Of a stretch of DNA of 64,000 nucleotides, positions 53,015 to 62,624 are shown one piece after another (within the stretch, counting starts at the first letter, position 1; each line of letters starts with the position of its first letter). The translations under genes and the position numbers were made by a program. The stretch covers positions 86,506 through 150,505 of the forward strand of contig JAQUWU010000007.1 in the NCBI GenBank assembly GCA_028692715.1, written 5' to 3'. The notes under the pieces are model-generated. The model was not told the DNA's origin, did not search any database, and saw only the letters and a list, made by a program, of their open reading frames with translations. The stretch comes from Paludibacter sp. (GTDB lineage: Bacteria; Bacteroidota; Bacteroidia; Bacteroidales; Paludibacteraceae).

Positions 53015-53593
53015 ATGAAAACATTTGAATTAAAAGGAGCAGTTAGAACTGGTCTTGGAAAAAAAGCTACAAAAGCTGAAAGAGTTTCTGAAAACGTACC
53101 ATGTGTATTGTATGGTGGAAAAGAAAATGTACACTTTACAACCACTGTAAGTGACATTCGTAAATTAATTTACAGCCCGGATGTATTTGTAGTTAATTTG
53201 GACATTGATGGTAAAAAAGTGAAATCCATCATGAAAGCATTGCAATTTCACCCTGTATCCGACAAAGTATTGCACATCGACTTTTTGCAATTAACTGAAG
53301 ACAAACCGGTAATTGTTGAACTTCCTATTAAACTTGAAGGTCTTGCTGAAGGTGTAAAAGCCGGGGGTAAATTATCTTTAGAAATGCGTAAACTAAAAGT
53401 GAAAGGATTTTACAAAGAAATCCCTGAGAATATCGTTATTGACGTAACTAGCTTAGGTTTAGGAAAATCGATTCAGGTAGGGAAAGTTTCAGTTCCAAAA
53501 CTTGAAATTCTTAACGCTAAAAACGCTGTTGTTGCACAAGTTAAATTGACAAGAGCTGCTCGTGGTGCTGCTGCTACTACTACAGCAAAATAG
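53015..53593 (+). CDS. rplY: 50S ribosomal protein L25/general stress protein Ctc
   Basis: 192 residues. The N-terminal L25 domain (KTFELKGAVRTGLGKKATKAER) binds 5S rRNA; the C-terminal TL5/Ctc beta domain (about 100-185) makes it the long form. The tail is Ala/Thr-rich. It is the first gene of a translation-related block with pth and an S4-domain protein, a conserved Bacteroidota order. Confidence 0.96.
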   Translation: MKTFELKGAVRTGLGKKATKAERVSENVPCVLYGGKENVHFTTTVSDIRKLIYSPDVFVVNLDIDGKKVKSIMKALQFHPVSDKVLHIDFLQLTEDKPVIVELPIKLEGLAEGVKAGGKLSLEMRKLKVKGFYKEIPENIVIDVTSLGLGKSIQVGKVSVPKLEILNAKNAVVAQVKLTRAARGAAATTTAK

Positions 53594-53712
53594 TAATTAA
53601 GTTTAAAAGTTCAAGGTTTGAAAGTTTAAAAGTTGGGAGACATTAATGCCTTTGTCACATAAACTTTAGAACTTCATGAACATTATAAACCTTATAAACT
53701 TATAACTAGATG

Positions 53713-54300
53713 ATGAAATACTTAATTGTTGGTTTGGGAAATATTGGTAGCGAATACCAAGATACCCGCCACAACATAGGTTTTACAATGTTGGACGCTT
53801 TTGCTAAAGCGTCCAATGTTTTTTTTACCGAAAACCGTTACGGTGCTACTTGCGAAGTAAAACTGAAGGGGCGCACAATGATATTATTAAAGCCTTCTAC
53901 ATTTATGAATCTAAGTGGCAATGCGTTGCGTTATTGGATGCAAAAGGAAAACGTTTTGATTGAAAACGTGTTGGTTATCGTAGATGACATTGCTTTACCA
54001 TTCGGAACATTACGCTTAAAACCAAAAGGTTCGGATGCCGGACATAACGGATTGAAAAATATCCAGGAAATTTTAGGACATAACGATTATGCCCGATTGC
54101 GTTTTGGCGTTGGGAATGATTTTTCAAGAGGTAAACAAATAGAATATGTACTTGGGAAATGGACCGAAGAGCAAATGAAGGTGTTGCCCGAAAAAGCAGA
54201 ACGTTGCAATGAAATAATAAAAAGTTTTTGTCTGGCCGGCATGCAATTGACAATGACTGAGTTTAACGGGAAAGATCCCAAACCAATAAAGGGGCTATAA
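53713..54300 (+). CDS. pth: Peptidyl-tRNA hydrolase
   Basis: 195 residues (an ATG three bases earlier is also in frame). Catalytic signature: [19 protein letters not shown] with H20, then PSTFMNLSG and [17 protein letters not shown], and GHNGLKNI. It releases peptides from prematurely dropped peptidyl-tRNA. It is preceded by a tract of repeated aaactt/aagttt motifs and followed by the S4-domain gene. Confidence 0.97.
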   Translation: MKYLIVGLGNIGSEYQDTRHNIGFTMLDAFAKASNVFFTENRYGATCEVKLKGRTMILLKPSTFMNLSGNALRYWMQKENVLIENVLVIVDDIALPFGTLRLKPKGSDAGHNGLKNIQEILGHNDYARLRFGVGNDFSRGKQIEYVLGKWTEEQMKVLPEKAERCNEIIKSFCLAGMQLTMTEFNGKDPKPIKGL

Positions 54301-54353
54301 TTCAAAATAGATTTAATCACATTAAAAAAAAATCCCTTTGGGGGTTAAGGTAT

Positions 54354-54764
54354 ATGAAAACCGAAGTACGCATAGACAAATGGTTGTGGGCAGTTCGCTT
54401 ATTTAAAACACGAACGCTAGCTTCAGATGCTTGTAAAAAAGGGAAAGTCATTGTTCAAAACGTACAGGTAAAACCATCGAAAAATGTGAAAGTCGGTGAT
54501 GTTGTCTCCATCAAAAAAAATCCGATTTTATTTTCATTCAAAGTATTGGCTTTGTCTGAAAACAGAATGAACGCCAAACTTGTACCCGACTTTATGTTGA
54601 ATGTCACTACTCCAGATCAGTTGGAATTAATTGAACTGGCAAAACTAGCAGGACAAAGCGGACGTGACAGAGGAACCGGCAGACCTACTAAAAAAGACCG
54701 ACGAGAAATTGAAGATTTTATTGAACCAACATTTATTGACGAAGAAGGAGATTGGAGTTTTTAA
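54354..54764 (+). CDS. S4-domain RNA-binding protein (HslR-like)
   Basis: 136 residues. The S4 domain at the start reads RIDKWLWAVRLFKTRTLASDA, with GKVIVQNVQVKPS. A basic tail has KLAGQSGRDRGTGRPTKKDRREIEDF. E. coli Hsp15 (HslR), a relative, recycles stalled 50S subunits carrying peptidyl-tRNA, which fits its place after pth. A CCCCTAAAGGGG repeat directly follows the stop. Confidence 0.88.
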   Translation: MKTEVRIDKWLWAVRLFKTRTLASDACKKGKVIVQNVQVKPSKNVKVGDVVSIKKNPILFSFKVLALSENRMNAKLVPDFMLNVTTPDQLELIELAKLAGQSGRDRGTGRPTKKDRREIEDFIEPTFIDEEGDWSF

Positions 54765-54765
54765 G

Positions 54766-54785
54766 ACCCCTAACCCCTAAAGGGG
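54766..54785 (+). repeat. CCCCTAAAGGGG hairpin repeat after the S4-domain gene
   Basis: ACCCCTAACCCCTAAAGGGG begins one base after the stop region. Same family as 22742-22760 and 54871-54896. Confidence 0.6.
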
Positions 54786-54870
54786 AATTATTTTAGAAAA
54801 TACTTGAAGATAAACGAAGAAAATAAATATTAACGTTGTATACTTCTTATTGAATTAAAAAAACAAACTC

Positions 54871-54896
54871 AGTTCCCCTTTAGGGGCTAGGGGTTA
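54871..54896 (+). repeat. CCCCTTTAGGGG hairpin repeat before the DUF4924 gene
   Basis: GTTCCCCTTTAGGGG followed by CTAGGGGTTAA, the reverse orientation of the element at 54766. The two face each other around an 85-bp AT-rich spacer. Confidence 0.6.
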
Positions 54897-54905
54897 AATT
54901 AAATT

Positions 54906-55457
54906 ATGTTTATAGCTCACAAATTAAAAAAAGGGAATATTTGCGAATATCTGCTGTATATGTGGCAGATTGAAGACTTAATCAGGGCTTTCAAACTTGA
55001 TATTGATGCCATAAATATGCAAATTATCGCACCTTATCCTGCAACAGATGCTGAACGTAAATCTTTGTACGAATGGTACGAAAGTCTGATTGAAATGATG
55101 CGACATGAAAATATTCAACAGAATGGTCATTTACAATTAAACAACAATATTCTTTCCGAACTAAATGAATTTCATACACTTATGTTGAAATCAGGAAATG
55201 AAGCGGGATATAATGCAAAGTTTTATCATATTGTGCCTCTGATTACTCAATTGCGCAACCAGCAATTAAATTCGCCAATTTCTGATATTGAAATCTGTTT
55301 TAATTTTCAATATGCCATTATGTTGTTAAGAATGAAAAAGACCGAAATAACTCCGGAAACACTTCAGGCTCAATCAGAAATAAGTAAATTTATGGTTTTG
55401 CTCAATAAATATTTTCAGTTGCATAAAACTGGTGAATTCAGTTTTGATGAAGATTAA
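54906..55457 (+). CDS. DUF4924-family protein
   Basis: 183 residues, helical, with the family start FIAHKLKKGNICEYLLYMWQIEDLIRA (given here in part as AHKLKKGNICEYLLYMWQIE). No catalytic motif or signal peptide. It is Bacteroidota-specific with unknown function. It lies between the translation block and rfbA, with palindromic repeats upstream. Confidence 0.85.
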   Translation: MFIAHKLKKGNICEYLLYMWQIEDLIRAFKLDIDAINMQIIAPYPATDAERKSLYEWYESLIEMMRHENIQQNGHLQLNNNILSELNEFHTLMLKSGNEAGYNAKFYHIVPLITQLRNQQLNSPISDIEICFNFQYAIMLLRMKKTEITPETLQAQSEISKFMVLLNKYFQLHKTGEFSFDED

Positions 55458-55552
55458 ACTCATATTTTGAGTCTTTGTTGCCAATTTTTAATTATTTTTG
55501 AGCTTCAAAACTTTATTAACTTTCTAACTTTACAAACGTTTAAACAAACAAT

Positions 55553-56428
55553 ATGAAAGGCATCATTTTAGCCGGAGGTTCTGGAACTAGGCTTTATCCT
55601 ATAACAAAAAGTATTTCGAAACAAATTATTCCGATTTACGATAAGCCAATGATATATTATCCATTATCAGTTCTGATGCTGGCAGGAATACGCGAGATTC
55701 TGATTATTTCGACTCCACATGATATACATTTGTACGAAAATTTATTGGGAAATGGTGACGATTTCGGGATAAAATTAGAATATGCCATTCAACCCTCACC
55801 TGATGGTTTAGCACAGGCTTTTATTATTGGTGAAAAATTTATTGGCAACGATAATGTTTGTATGATACTGGGCGACAATTTATTCTATGGTTTCGATTTC
55901 TCGAGGACATTACGCGAAGCTGCCGAAATAAAAGATGGAGCCATTGTTTTTGGTTATTATGTGAATGATCCGGAACGTTACGGAGTTGCAGAATTTGACA
56001 AAAACGGTAAAGTATTGAGCCTTGAAGAAAAACCTGAAAAGCCAAAATCAAATTATGCAGTTACTGGTTTGTATTTTTACAGCAATGATGTGGTAAAAAA
56101 ATCATTGGGATTGAAACCCTCAAAACGTGGCGAACTGGAAATTACTGATTTAAATCGTTTGTATCTTGAAGAAGAACGATTAAGCATGAAACTCATGGGA
56201 CGTGGAATGGCATGGCTCGATACCGGAACTCATGACAGCCTACTTGATGCATCCAATTTTATTTCAACGATCGAAAATCGTCAAGGCTTAAAAGTGGCCT
56301 GTCTGGAAGAAATTGCCTATCGTTCTGGATATATTTCAAAAGAAAAACTGATTCAACTAGCTGAACCATTAAAGAAAAATCATTACGGTGAATATCTAAT
56401 TAAAATTTCGAAAGAAGATATTGGGTGA
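55553..56428 (+). CDS. rfbA: Glucose-1-phosphate thymidylyltransferase
   Basis: 291 residues, typical length. Signature nucleotide loop [16 protein letters not shown], then [20 protein letters not shown], the metal site [26 protein letters not shown] and [14 protein letters not shown]. It makes dTDP-glucose, the first step toward dTDP-L-rhamnose. Its stop codon is inside the first unit of an octanucleotide satellite. rfbC follows; rfbB and rfbD are not in the window. Confidence 0.97.
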   Translation: MKGIILAGGSGTRLYPITKSISKQIIPIYDKPMIYYPLSVLMLAGIREILIISTPHDIHLYENLLGNGDDFGIKLEYAIQPSPDGLAQAFIIGEKFIGNDNVCMILGDNLFYGFDFSRTLREAAEIKDGAIVFGYYVNDPERYGVAEFDKNGKVLSLEEKPEKPKSNYAVTGLYFYSNDVVKKSLGLKPSKRGELEITDLNRLYLEEERLSMKLMGRGMAWLDTGTHDSLLDASNFISTIENRQGLKVACLEEIAYRSGYISKEKLIQLAEPLKKNHYGEYLIKISKEDIG

Positions 56429-56576
56429 TGTGGTGATGAGGTGATGTGGTGATGTGATGATGTGGTGATGTGATGATGTGGTAATGTGGTAATGTGGTGA
56501 TGTGGTGATGTGGTGATGTGATGATTTGATGATGTGGTAATGTGGTGATGTGGTGATGTGGTGATGTGGTGATGAG
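56425..56576 (+). repeat. Octanucleotide satellite, 19 units of GTGATGTG
   Basis: Nineteen 8-bp units with variants GTAATGTG, ATGATGTG, GTGATGAG and ATGATTTG, without interruption. The first unit contains the rfbA stop (TGA at 56426-56428). The tract fills most of the gap before rfbC. No spacers, so it is not CRISPR. Confidence 0.95.
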
Positions 56577-56625
56577 TTTGAAAGTATAATTTAAAGTGAA
56601 ACTAAAAAAAATATTAGAAGATAGA

Positions 56626-57174
56626 ATGGAAATAATTAAAACACCAATAAAAGATTTAGTCATAATAAAACCTCGAGTATTCGAAGATGCACGGGGTTTT
56701 TTCTGTGAAACTTACAACGAGAATAACTATCGTAATGCGGGAATAGATCTTTCTTTTTGTCAGGATAATCAGTCGAAATCGTCTTACGGAGTGATTCGCG
56801 GATTGCATTACCAACTAAATCCTCAAAGTCAGTCGAAACTGGTATCGGTTGTTCAGGGATCAGTTTGGGATGTGGCTGTTGATTTACGTGCCGACTCTCC
56901 TACTTTCGGGAAATGGTATGGCGTAGAACTAACCGAAGAAAATCATCTTCAATTCCTTATTCCACAAGGATTTGCACATGGATTTTCAGTATTAAGTGAA
57001 ACGGCTGTTTTTTCGTACAAATGCGATAATTTTTATAATCCTACACTCGAAAGAGGAATTATGTACAATGATCCAAAATTGGCCATTGATTGGAAGATTC
57101 CATCCGAGAAAGCTATTATTTCTGAGAAAGACACAAAACATTCGCTTTTTGCCGATGCGGATAAAAATTTCTGA
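56626..57174 (+). CDS. rfbC: dTDP-4-dehydrorhamnose 3,5-epimerase
   Basis: 182 residues from the ATG at 56626 (MEIIKTPIKD), the usual start of the family. A frame from GTG 56596 adds ten residues. Cupin-fold marks: IKPRVFEDARGFFCETY, FCQDNQSKSSYGVIRGLHYQ (active-site His), WDVAVDLR, PQGFAHGF. It makes dTDP-4-keto-L-rhamnose. The satellite lies just upstream, so distance to the promoter or to rfbA could vary between strains. The FKBP gene starts six bases after its stop. Confidence 0.96.
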   Translation: MEIIKTPIKDLVIIKPRVFEDARGFFCETYNENNYRNAGIDLSFCQDNQSKSSYGVIRGLHYQLNPQSQSKLVSVVQGSVWDVAVDLRADSPTFGKWYGVELTEENHLQFLIPQGFAHGFSVLSETAVFSYKCDNFYNPTLERGIMYNDPKLAIDWKIPSEKAIISEKDTKHSLFADADKNF

Positions 57175-57179
57175 AAATC

Positions 57180-57704
57180 ATGAAATTAAGTAGTATATCC
57201 ATAACCATTATCCTATTATTTTCAATTGCGTTTATTTCGTGTAAAAAAGTATCACCTCAACTACCTTCTAATAAAGGGATAGAAAATGATCATAATGCAC
57301 AAAACTTGTTGGAAATCAATAAAAAACTGGCAAATAAAGAAGATCGTCTGCTTGAAATCTACGTAAAAAAACAAAATAAATCCTTCTATATAAAAAACGA
57401 GCTCGGATTTTGGTATACGATTAACAAAAAAACGAATGGAAAGAAATTGAGAAAAGATGAATTGTGTAAAATCAATTACAGTCTGAAATTGATTTCAGGA
57501 AAAACGGTTTTAAATGAATCAAAAGAATTTACAATCGGGAAAAAAGAAGTGATAGTTGGTCTGGAAGAAGGAGTAAAAATATTAAATAAAGGCGAAAAAG
57601 CCACATTCTTAATTCCCTGGTATCTTGGATACGGAATGCAGGGTTTAGATAATAAAGTACCACCTTACACCTCCATAATTTATGAAGTTGAATTAAAAGA
57701 GTAA
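57180..57704 (+). CDS. FKBP-type peptidyl-prolyl isomerase lipoprotein (GldI-like)
   Basis: 174 residues. A lipoprotein signal peptide (AFISC) is followed by a helical linker and an FKBP domain (about 90-174): VIVGLEEGVKILNKGEKATF, LIPWYLGYG and IIYEVELKE. It folds or stabilises exported proteins in the periplasm. GldI of Flavobacterium, a gliding/secretion lipoprotein, has the same architecture; that assignment is only by resemblance. It follows rfbC by six bases. Confidence 0.87.
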   Translation: MKLSSISITIILLFSIAFISCKKVSPQLPSNKGIENDHNAQNLLEINKKLANKEDRLLEIYVKKQNKSFYIKNELGFWYTINKKTNGKKLRKDELCKINYSLKLISGKTVLNESKEFTIGKKEVIVGLEEGVKILNKGEKATFLIPWYLGYGMQGLDNKVPPYTSIIYEVELKE

Positions 57705-57837
57705 GGTTTCAAATCTGTCTAAAATATAAGATTTTACCTAATTTTCGAAACATGTATAACTTATAACTTTATTTGATTTATTTAACTTTCAAATACCGTA
57801 TTTTAATCGGATATTTGCAAAATAATAATATACCTAA

Positions 57838-58377
57838 ATGAAAAAAATAATTTATTTAATTTCTATAGCTTTTTTCTTTACAATAATTTTAAGTTCTTGT
57901 AACGATACAACTTATGCCACTGAGTTGAAAAATGAAAAAATTTTAATTAAGGATTTTATTAAACGACAAGGCATTACCATTATAAAAACGGTGCCCCCCG
58001 ATTCAACTATTTGGAATAAAAATGAATATTACCTTACGAGTGACGGCTTGTATATTAACATAGTAGATCCAGGAACCGGAACTGACACAATAGAAACAAA
58101 CGATATTGTTGTTCCACGGTATTTACAATATACATTAGAGGCAGAAGCCGACACAATTAGCAACTGGACAACAATAGATGCCAATTATCCACTAGATTTC
58201 AATTACAACGATGAGAATGACGAAAATGCCTGTACTGCATTTCATGAAGCGATTTCGTATATGAAACGTAACGGATCTATAGCAAGATTGATTGTTCCAT
58301 CCAAAATAGATTTTAGTACTTTCTGGGATCCTGCCACTCCAATGGGATACTACATTAAGATAAAATTTCAGAAATAA
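57838..58377 (+). CDS. DUF4827-family lipoprotein (FKBP-related)
   Basis: 179 residues. A lipoprotein signal peptide (LSSC) is followed by the family-typical FIKRQGITIIKTVPPDSTIW. The C-terminal part (NGSIARLIVPSKIDF) resembles the last strands of FKBP domains. It lies between the FKBP lipoprotein and glmM, as in other Bacteroidales. Isomerase activity is unproven. Confidence 0.87.
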   Translation: MKKIIYLISIAFFFTIILSSCNDTTYATELKNEKILIKDFIKRQGITIIKTVPPDSTIWNKNEYYLTSDGLYINIVDPGTGTDTIETNDIVVPRYLQYTLEAEADTISNWTTIDANYPLDFNYNDENDENACTAFHEAISYMKRNGSIARLIVPSKIDFSTFWDPATPMGYYIKIKFQK

Positions 58378-58508
58378 GTCGTTTTAATATTTAGTGATTG
58401 GTTATTTAGTAATTGGTTAATTTGGACTTGCTAATCAATTGTTTTTATTAACAACACAAAACTCAGAACACTAGACTTTCAAATTGGAACTCTCAAACTT
58501 CAAATATC

Positions 58509-59900
58509 ATGACTTTAATTAAATCAATCTCCGGTATTCGCGGTACTATCGGCGGAGCAGTTGGTGATGGATTAAATCCGTTAGACATTGTTCGTTTTAC
58601 AGCTGCGTACGCAACTCAGATAAAAGCAACTAAAGAAACTAAATCTCTTAAAATTGTTGTTGGTCGTGATGCACGCATCTCAGGCGAAATGGTAAATCAA
58701 TTGGTTATTGGAACATTGTTGGGAATGGGATTCGATGTGGTAAATATTGGTCTTGCCACCACACCAACTACCGAATTAGCCGTAACTATGGAGAAAGCAG
58801 CCGGAGGAATTATTCTGACAGCGAGTCATAATCCTAAACAATGGAATGCGCTGAAATTATTAAATGAAAAAGGTGAATTTTTGAATGCTGCTGAAGGAGA
58901 AAACGTATTGAAAATTGCTTCAGAAGAAAGTTTTATATTTTCAGAAGTAGATGAATTGGGAAAACTAACCGAAGATTTCAGTTATACTCAAAAACATATT
59001 CAGAGTGTACTTGCTCTTGAATTGGTAGATGTTGAAGCTATAAAAGCTGCTAATTTTAGTGTAGCCATCGATTGTGTGAATTCAGTTGGAGGAATTGCAA
59101 TTCCTGAACTACTTACAGCACTTGGCGTTAGTAAAATTGAAAAATTATATTGCGAACCTAACGGACAGTTTCCTCACAATCCCGAACCACTACCCGAACA
59201 TTTGACTGAGATTTCCGGTATTATGAAAGCTGGTAAAGCAGATGTGGGTTTTGTTGTCGATCCGGATGTCGATCGTTTAGCTCTTATTTGCGAAGATGGT
59301 AGCATGTTTGGTGAAGAATACACCCTTGTTTCGATTGCCGATTATGTATTACAAAACACACCCGGAAATACTGTTTCAAATTTAAGTTCAACACGTGCAT
59401 TACGTGACGTAACGCAAAAACGTGGTGGAATATATACTGCTGCTGCTGTAGGCGAAGTAAATGTTGTTACAGCAATGAAAGCAACTAATGCAATTATTGG
59501 AGGTGAAGGCAATGGGGGTGTCATTTATCCCGCAAGTCATTATGGTAGAGATGCATTGGTAGGTATTGCATTATTTTTGACACATTTGGCAAAATCAAAA
59601 ACGACTGTTTCAGCTCTTCGTAAAACATATCCGGAATATTATATATCGAAAAATAAAATTCAGTTGACACCTAATATTGATGTTGATAAAATTTTAGCTA
59701 GTATTAAAGATTCCTATCAACAATACGAAGTGAATGATATCGACGGAGTTAAAATTGATTTTCCAACCGGATGGGTACACTTACGCAAATCGAATACTGA
59801 GCCGATAATTCGTATTTATTCTGAATCCGGTACACCTGAACAAGCAGAAGCATTTGCACAAGCCATTATCACAGAAATAAAAAGAATTATAACTATCTGA
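58509..59900 (+). CDS. glmM: Phosphoglucosamine mutase
   Basis: 463 residues of the alpha-D-phosphohexomutase family. Phosphoserine site TASHNP with S106, metal loop DPDVDR near residue 247, sugar loop GGEGNGGV and C-terminal phosphate site RKSNTEPIIRIYSE. It should convert glucosamine-6-phosphate to glucosamine-1-phosphate for UDP-GlcNAc, feeding murA. The Bacteroidota clade is sometimes annotated as phosphomannomutase, so the substrate is likely but not certain. A strong terminator follows. Confidence 0.92.
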   Translation: MTLIKSISGIRGTIGGAVGDGLNPLDIVRFTAAYATQIKATKETKSLKIVVGRDARISGEMVNQLVIGTLLGMGFDVVNIGLATTPTTELAVTMEKAAGGIILTASHNPKQWNALKLLNEKGEFLNAAEGENVLKIASEESFIFSEVDELGKLTEDFSYTQKHIQSVLALELVDVEAIKAANFSVAIDCVNSVGGIAIPELLTALGVSKIEKLYCEPNGQFPHNPEPLPEHLTEISGIMKAGKADVGFVVDPDVDRLALICEDGSMFGEEYTLVSIADYVLQNTPGNTVSNLSSTRALRDVTQKRGGIYTAAAVGEVNVVTAMKATNAIIGGEGNGGVIYPASHYGRDALVGIALFLTHLAKSKTTVSALRKTYPEYYISKNKIQLTPNIDVDKILASIKDSYQQYEVNDIDGVKIDFPTGWVHLRKSNTEPIIRIYSESGTPEQAEAFAQAIITEIKRIITI

Positions 59901-59949
59901 TAAAACAACAAGTCCTGATAAATTCAATTTATCAGGACTTGTTTGTTTT
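59901..59949. terminator. Convergent terminator between glmM and DUF4301
   Basis: A near-perfect stem ACAAGTCCTGATAAATT/AATTTATCAGGACTTGT, flanked by TAAAACA and TGTTTTA, works in both directions. Confidence 0.85.
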
Positions 59950-59961
59950 ATGAAATCTAAC

Positions 59962-61491
59962 TTATTGATGTTCTGTTCTCAATAAGTCATTAACCGTCTT
60001 TACAGGGTTGAAAGTGGCAACCGGCACTTCTACAAAAACCGAATTCCAATCACTCATAGCACCATTCCACAAACCCGGCAATTCCAACGCTTTCAGATCC
60101 TTTCCATTTTTCGATTTAAGTGAAATAAAGCCTGTTTTTTTATCAACATATTTTAATAAATCAAACTTCTGTCCTTTATAATTTTTTACTGCACAAACCA
60201 AATCAACCGGATTAAAGTGAGTCGATTGTTGCATAATTTGCTTGTCAACTGTATTTGACTGATCAATTTGCGAACTCTCAAGAATTTGTGGTGAAACAGT
60301 ACCATCAGAATTAACAGTAAGGAAAGGACCTCCACCGGGTTCTCCTTCGTTTTTCACCATTCCACAAACACGAATCGGACGATTCAATTTAGTGATCAGG
60401 TATGATTTCAGTTCATTATGAGACAAAGATTTGATATCGGAATAATGGATATTTAATTTTATTTCGCAAAACTGTGCAATAACTGCCAGTTTTTCATCAC
60501 TAATTATTTCACTCTCAAGTTCTTTTAAATAAGCAAAACATTGCTGCTGAATACCAACTAATAAGCCGGCAATAATTTTCTTATAATTTACAGTTTCGCT
60601 TTTTAAAGAATCCGGCACTACATTATCAATATTCTTAACGAAAATAATATCACCATCGAGGTCATTAAGGTTCTCAATTAAAGCTCCATGCCCACCCGGA
60701 CGAAATACGAGCTGATCTTTATCTCTGAAAGGTTGATTATTTTCATCAGCAGCAATAGTATCTGTCGATGGTTTTTGTTCTGAAAAACCAACCTGATATT
60801 TTACAGAAAATTTCTTTTCAAAGTCTGAAAGGGACTCACTCAAATGCTTTTCAAAAAGCAATCGATGCTCCTTCGAAACCGTAAAATGAATATTTACTTT
60901 TTTTGATTTGTTTGCGGCATACAATGCTCCCTCCACTAAATGCTCCTGCATTGGTGTACGATTTCCATCGGCGTACTTATGAAACTTAAGTAATCCTTTG
61001 GGTAACGACCCGTAATTCAAGCCTTTATCCAGCAATAAATTTGCAACAATTGCTTTATTTCTTTTATTCTTAATCAATTCCGGAATGTATAGATGGTCAT
61101 TTTTTAGGCAAACCTCATTCAAATCGGAATAAAAGGCAAAGTTTTGTATCTCGCTAAAAAATCTCATCATAAAAGCATTCTCAGGCTCTTCACTTTCTCC
61201 ATCCAGGAACTCGAATAAATCTTTAAACATCCGACTTGCAGCACCTGAAGCTGGCACAAATTTCAAAATAGATGCATCTGTTTGAAGGTAGCTTTCCCAA
61301 TCCCTGAGTACAGACTGAACTTCGTTTTCATCCAATTTCACAATACCCCTTCCTACTTCGGCAGCCGATTTTATTTTTAAATACGGAAATTCGTTTTCAA
61401 AAGATTTTAACTGGTCATCGATCTGCTGAGCTGAAATACCTCTTTTTTCCAGTACAATTTCATCCTTTTTTGTAAGCATCTTACTATCCAT
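59962..61491 (-). CDS. DUF4301-family protein
   Basis: 509 residues, cytoplasmic, no signal peptide. The family motif PASGAASRMFKDLF lies near residue 85, with FRPGGHGALIENLND and NEGEPGGGPF further on. The glycine-rich segments and size suggest a nucleotide-sugar or phosphate-binding enzyme distantly like nucleotidyltransferases, but no activity is established. It starts 25 bp after the DUF6340 gene on the same strand. Confidence 0.85.
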   Translation of the reverse strand: MDSKMLTKKDEIVLEKRGISAQQIDDQLKSFENEFPYLKIKSAAEVGRGIVKLDENEVQSVLRDWESYLQTDASILKFVPASGAASRMFKDLFEFLDGESEEPENAFMMRFFSEIQNFAFYSDLNEVCLKNDHLYIPELIKNKRNKAIVANLLLDKGLNYGSLPKGLLKFHKYADGNRTPMQEHLVEGALYAANKSKKVNIHFTVSKEHRLLFEKHLSESLSDFEKKFSVKYQVGFSEQKPSTDTIAADENNQPFRDKDQLVFRPGGHGALIENLNDLDGDIIFVKNIDNVVPDSLKSETVNYKKIIAGLLVGIQQQCFAYLKELESEIISDEKLAVIAQFCEIKLNIHYSDIKSLSHNELKSYLITKLNRPIRVCGMVKNEGEPGGGPFLTVNSDGTVSPQILESSQIDQSNTVDKQIMQQSTHFNPVDLVCAVKNYKGQKFDLLKYVDKKTGFISLKSKNGKDLKALELPGLWNGAMSDWNSVFVEVPVATFNPVKTVNDLLRTEHQ

Positions 61492-61516
61492 TTTTAATTA
61501 ATCTATTTTCTATTGG

Positions 61517-62566
61517 TTATTTTTCTCCAAGTTGATCTTTCAGAATGTCAATTTCTTTTTTACGTTGTGAAAGATCATTTACATACTCCATAGTTCTTAC
61601 ATACGACTCATAATCATATAGGTTAAGTTGATCCAGCATGTAGTATGAAACCGTAGCATATTCAAATGCTTTATCAATATCGCCAATAATTTCGTATGCG
61701 ATAGCAATATTGTTAGCAGCCTGTGATTTTATCCTTTTACTTTTGCTGCTATCATAAGCCGATACCCACAAGTCAATAGCAGATTTCCAGTTTTTCACGT
61801 AAACAGAATCCATGGCTTCTCTCATTAGTTTATTTCCCGGGTTATAAAAATAACGGTCTACTTTTTCCCAACGAGGAACAAACCTGTCAATTGATTTCTT
61901 CCCTGCCGTTATTGCGGCATCAATTAAGGCATCATATCGCAACGGAAGTTGACTCATTGTATTTTTCCGTTTGTATGATTCAGCCTCCCAATAGACAGTA
62001 TCTACAAATTGTACACTTGTGAGTTTAGAACTATTTATATAATGTACACTCCAGTCTGTTTCAACTTTCACTTCCAGTGATGCTAAAAAAGAGTTTTGCT
62101 GACTGTCAAAATACTCACTTAAATCGTCATACACCTTAATATTATCTAATGACAATACAACATTAGAATTGTTTTCCAAACATAATTGTTTCACTTTTTC
62201 GGATGTGAGTAGTTGATTTGTATTAAAATCGCCTGAATTATTTATCGTTTCGAGGAGGAAATTGACGTTTAAAAAGAAAGCCTTCGATTGCATTTCTTCA
62301 GTAAGAGAACTTATACAAAAAATACCTAAACTATCGGCACTCACTAATACTTTTTTAGGTTTCGTATTTATTAATTGAGTAGTATGACCATATTCAACAG
62401 GCTGTACAACTGCATTGTTTACGATTAACAAATTATTGGCATTAGGATTAAAAGCAACTTTTGCAGGACGCAGTACATCGAGGCTTGTATATAATAAATT
62501 GGTACAAGACGAAAGGAAAACACTTAAAAATATTAGGCTGATAAGTTTTAATTTCAAAGTATTCAT
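61517..62566 (-). CDS. DUF6340-family lipoprotein with C-terminal TPR-like helices
   Basis: 349 residues. A lipoprotein signal peptide (LSSC, Cys at residue 21) is followed by a beta-rich domain, an aromatic linker (FYNPGNKLMREAMDS) and TPR-like helices (about 260-330, SQAANNIAIAYEIIGDIDKA). It probably sits on the periplasmic face of the outer membrane. Function unknown. It is co-directional with DUF4301 and the MBL-fold gene. Confidence 0.82.
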   Translation of the reverse strand: MNTLKLKLISLIFLSVFLSSCTNLLYTSLDVLRPAKVAFNPNANNLLIVNNAVVQPVEYGHTTQLINTKPKKVLVSADSLGIFCISSLTEEMQSKAFFLNVNFLLETINNSGDFNTNQLLTSEKVKQLCLENNSNVVLSLDNIKVYDDLSEYFDSQQNSFLASLEVKVETDWSVHYINSSKLTSVQFVDTVYWEAESYKRKNTMSQLPLRYDALIDAAITAGKKSIDRFVPRWEKVDRYFYNPGNKLMREAMDSVYVKNWKSAIDLWVSAYDSSKSKRIKSQAANNIAIAYEIIGDIDKAFEYATVSYYMLDQLNLYDYESYVRTMEYVNDLSQRKKEIDILKDQLGEK

Positions 62567-62624
62567 ATCAAAAAAGTTTAAACAAAAGATTTATTATTAT
62601 TTAGATATATTCCAAATTAAGAAT

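Noticed and set aside
56400-56663. Minus-strand ORF rich in His, Thr and Pro (HHITTLPH type)
   Set aside because: It is only the reverse reading of the octanucleotide satellite plus flanks.
55553-57174. O-antigen or capsule gene cluster
   Set aside because: Only rfbA and rfbC are present; there are no polymerase, flippase or serial glycosyltransferase genes.
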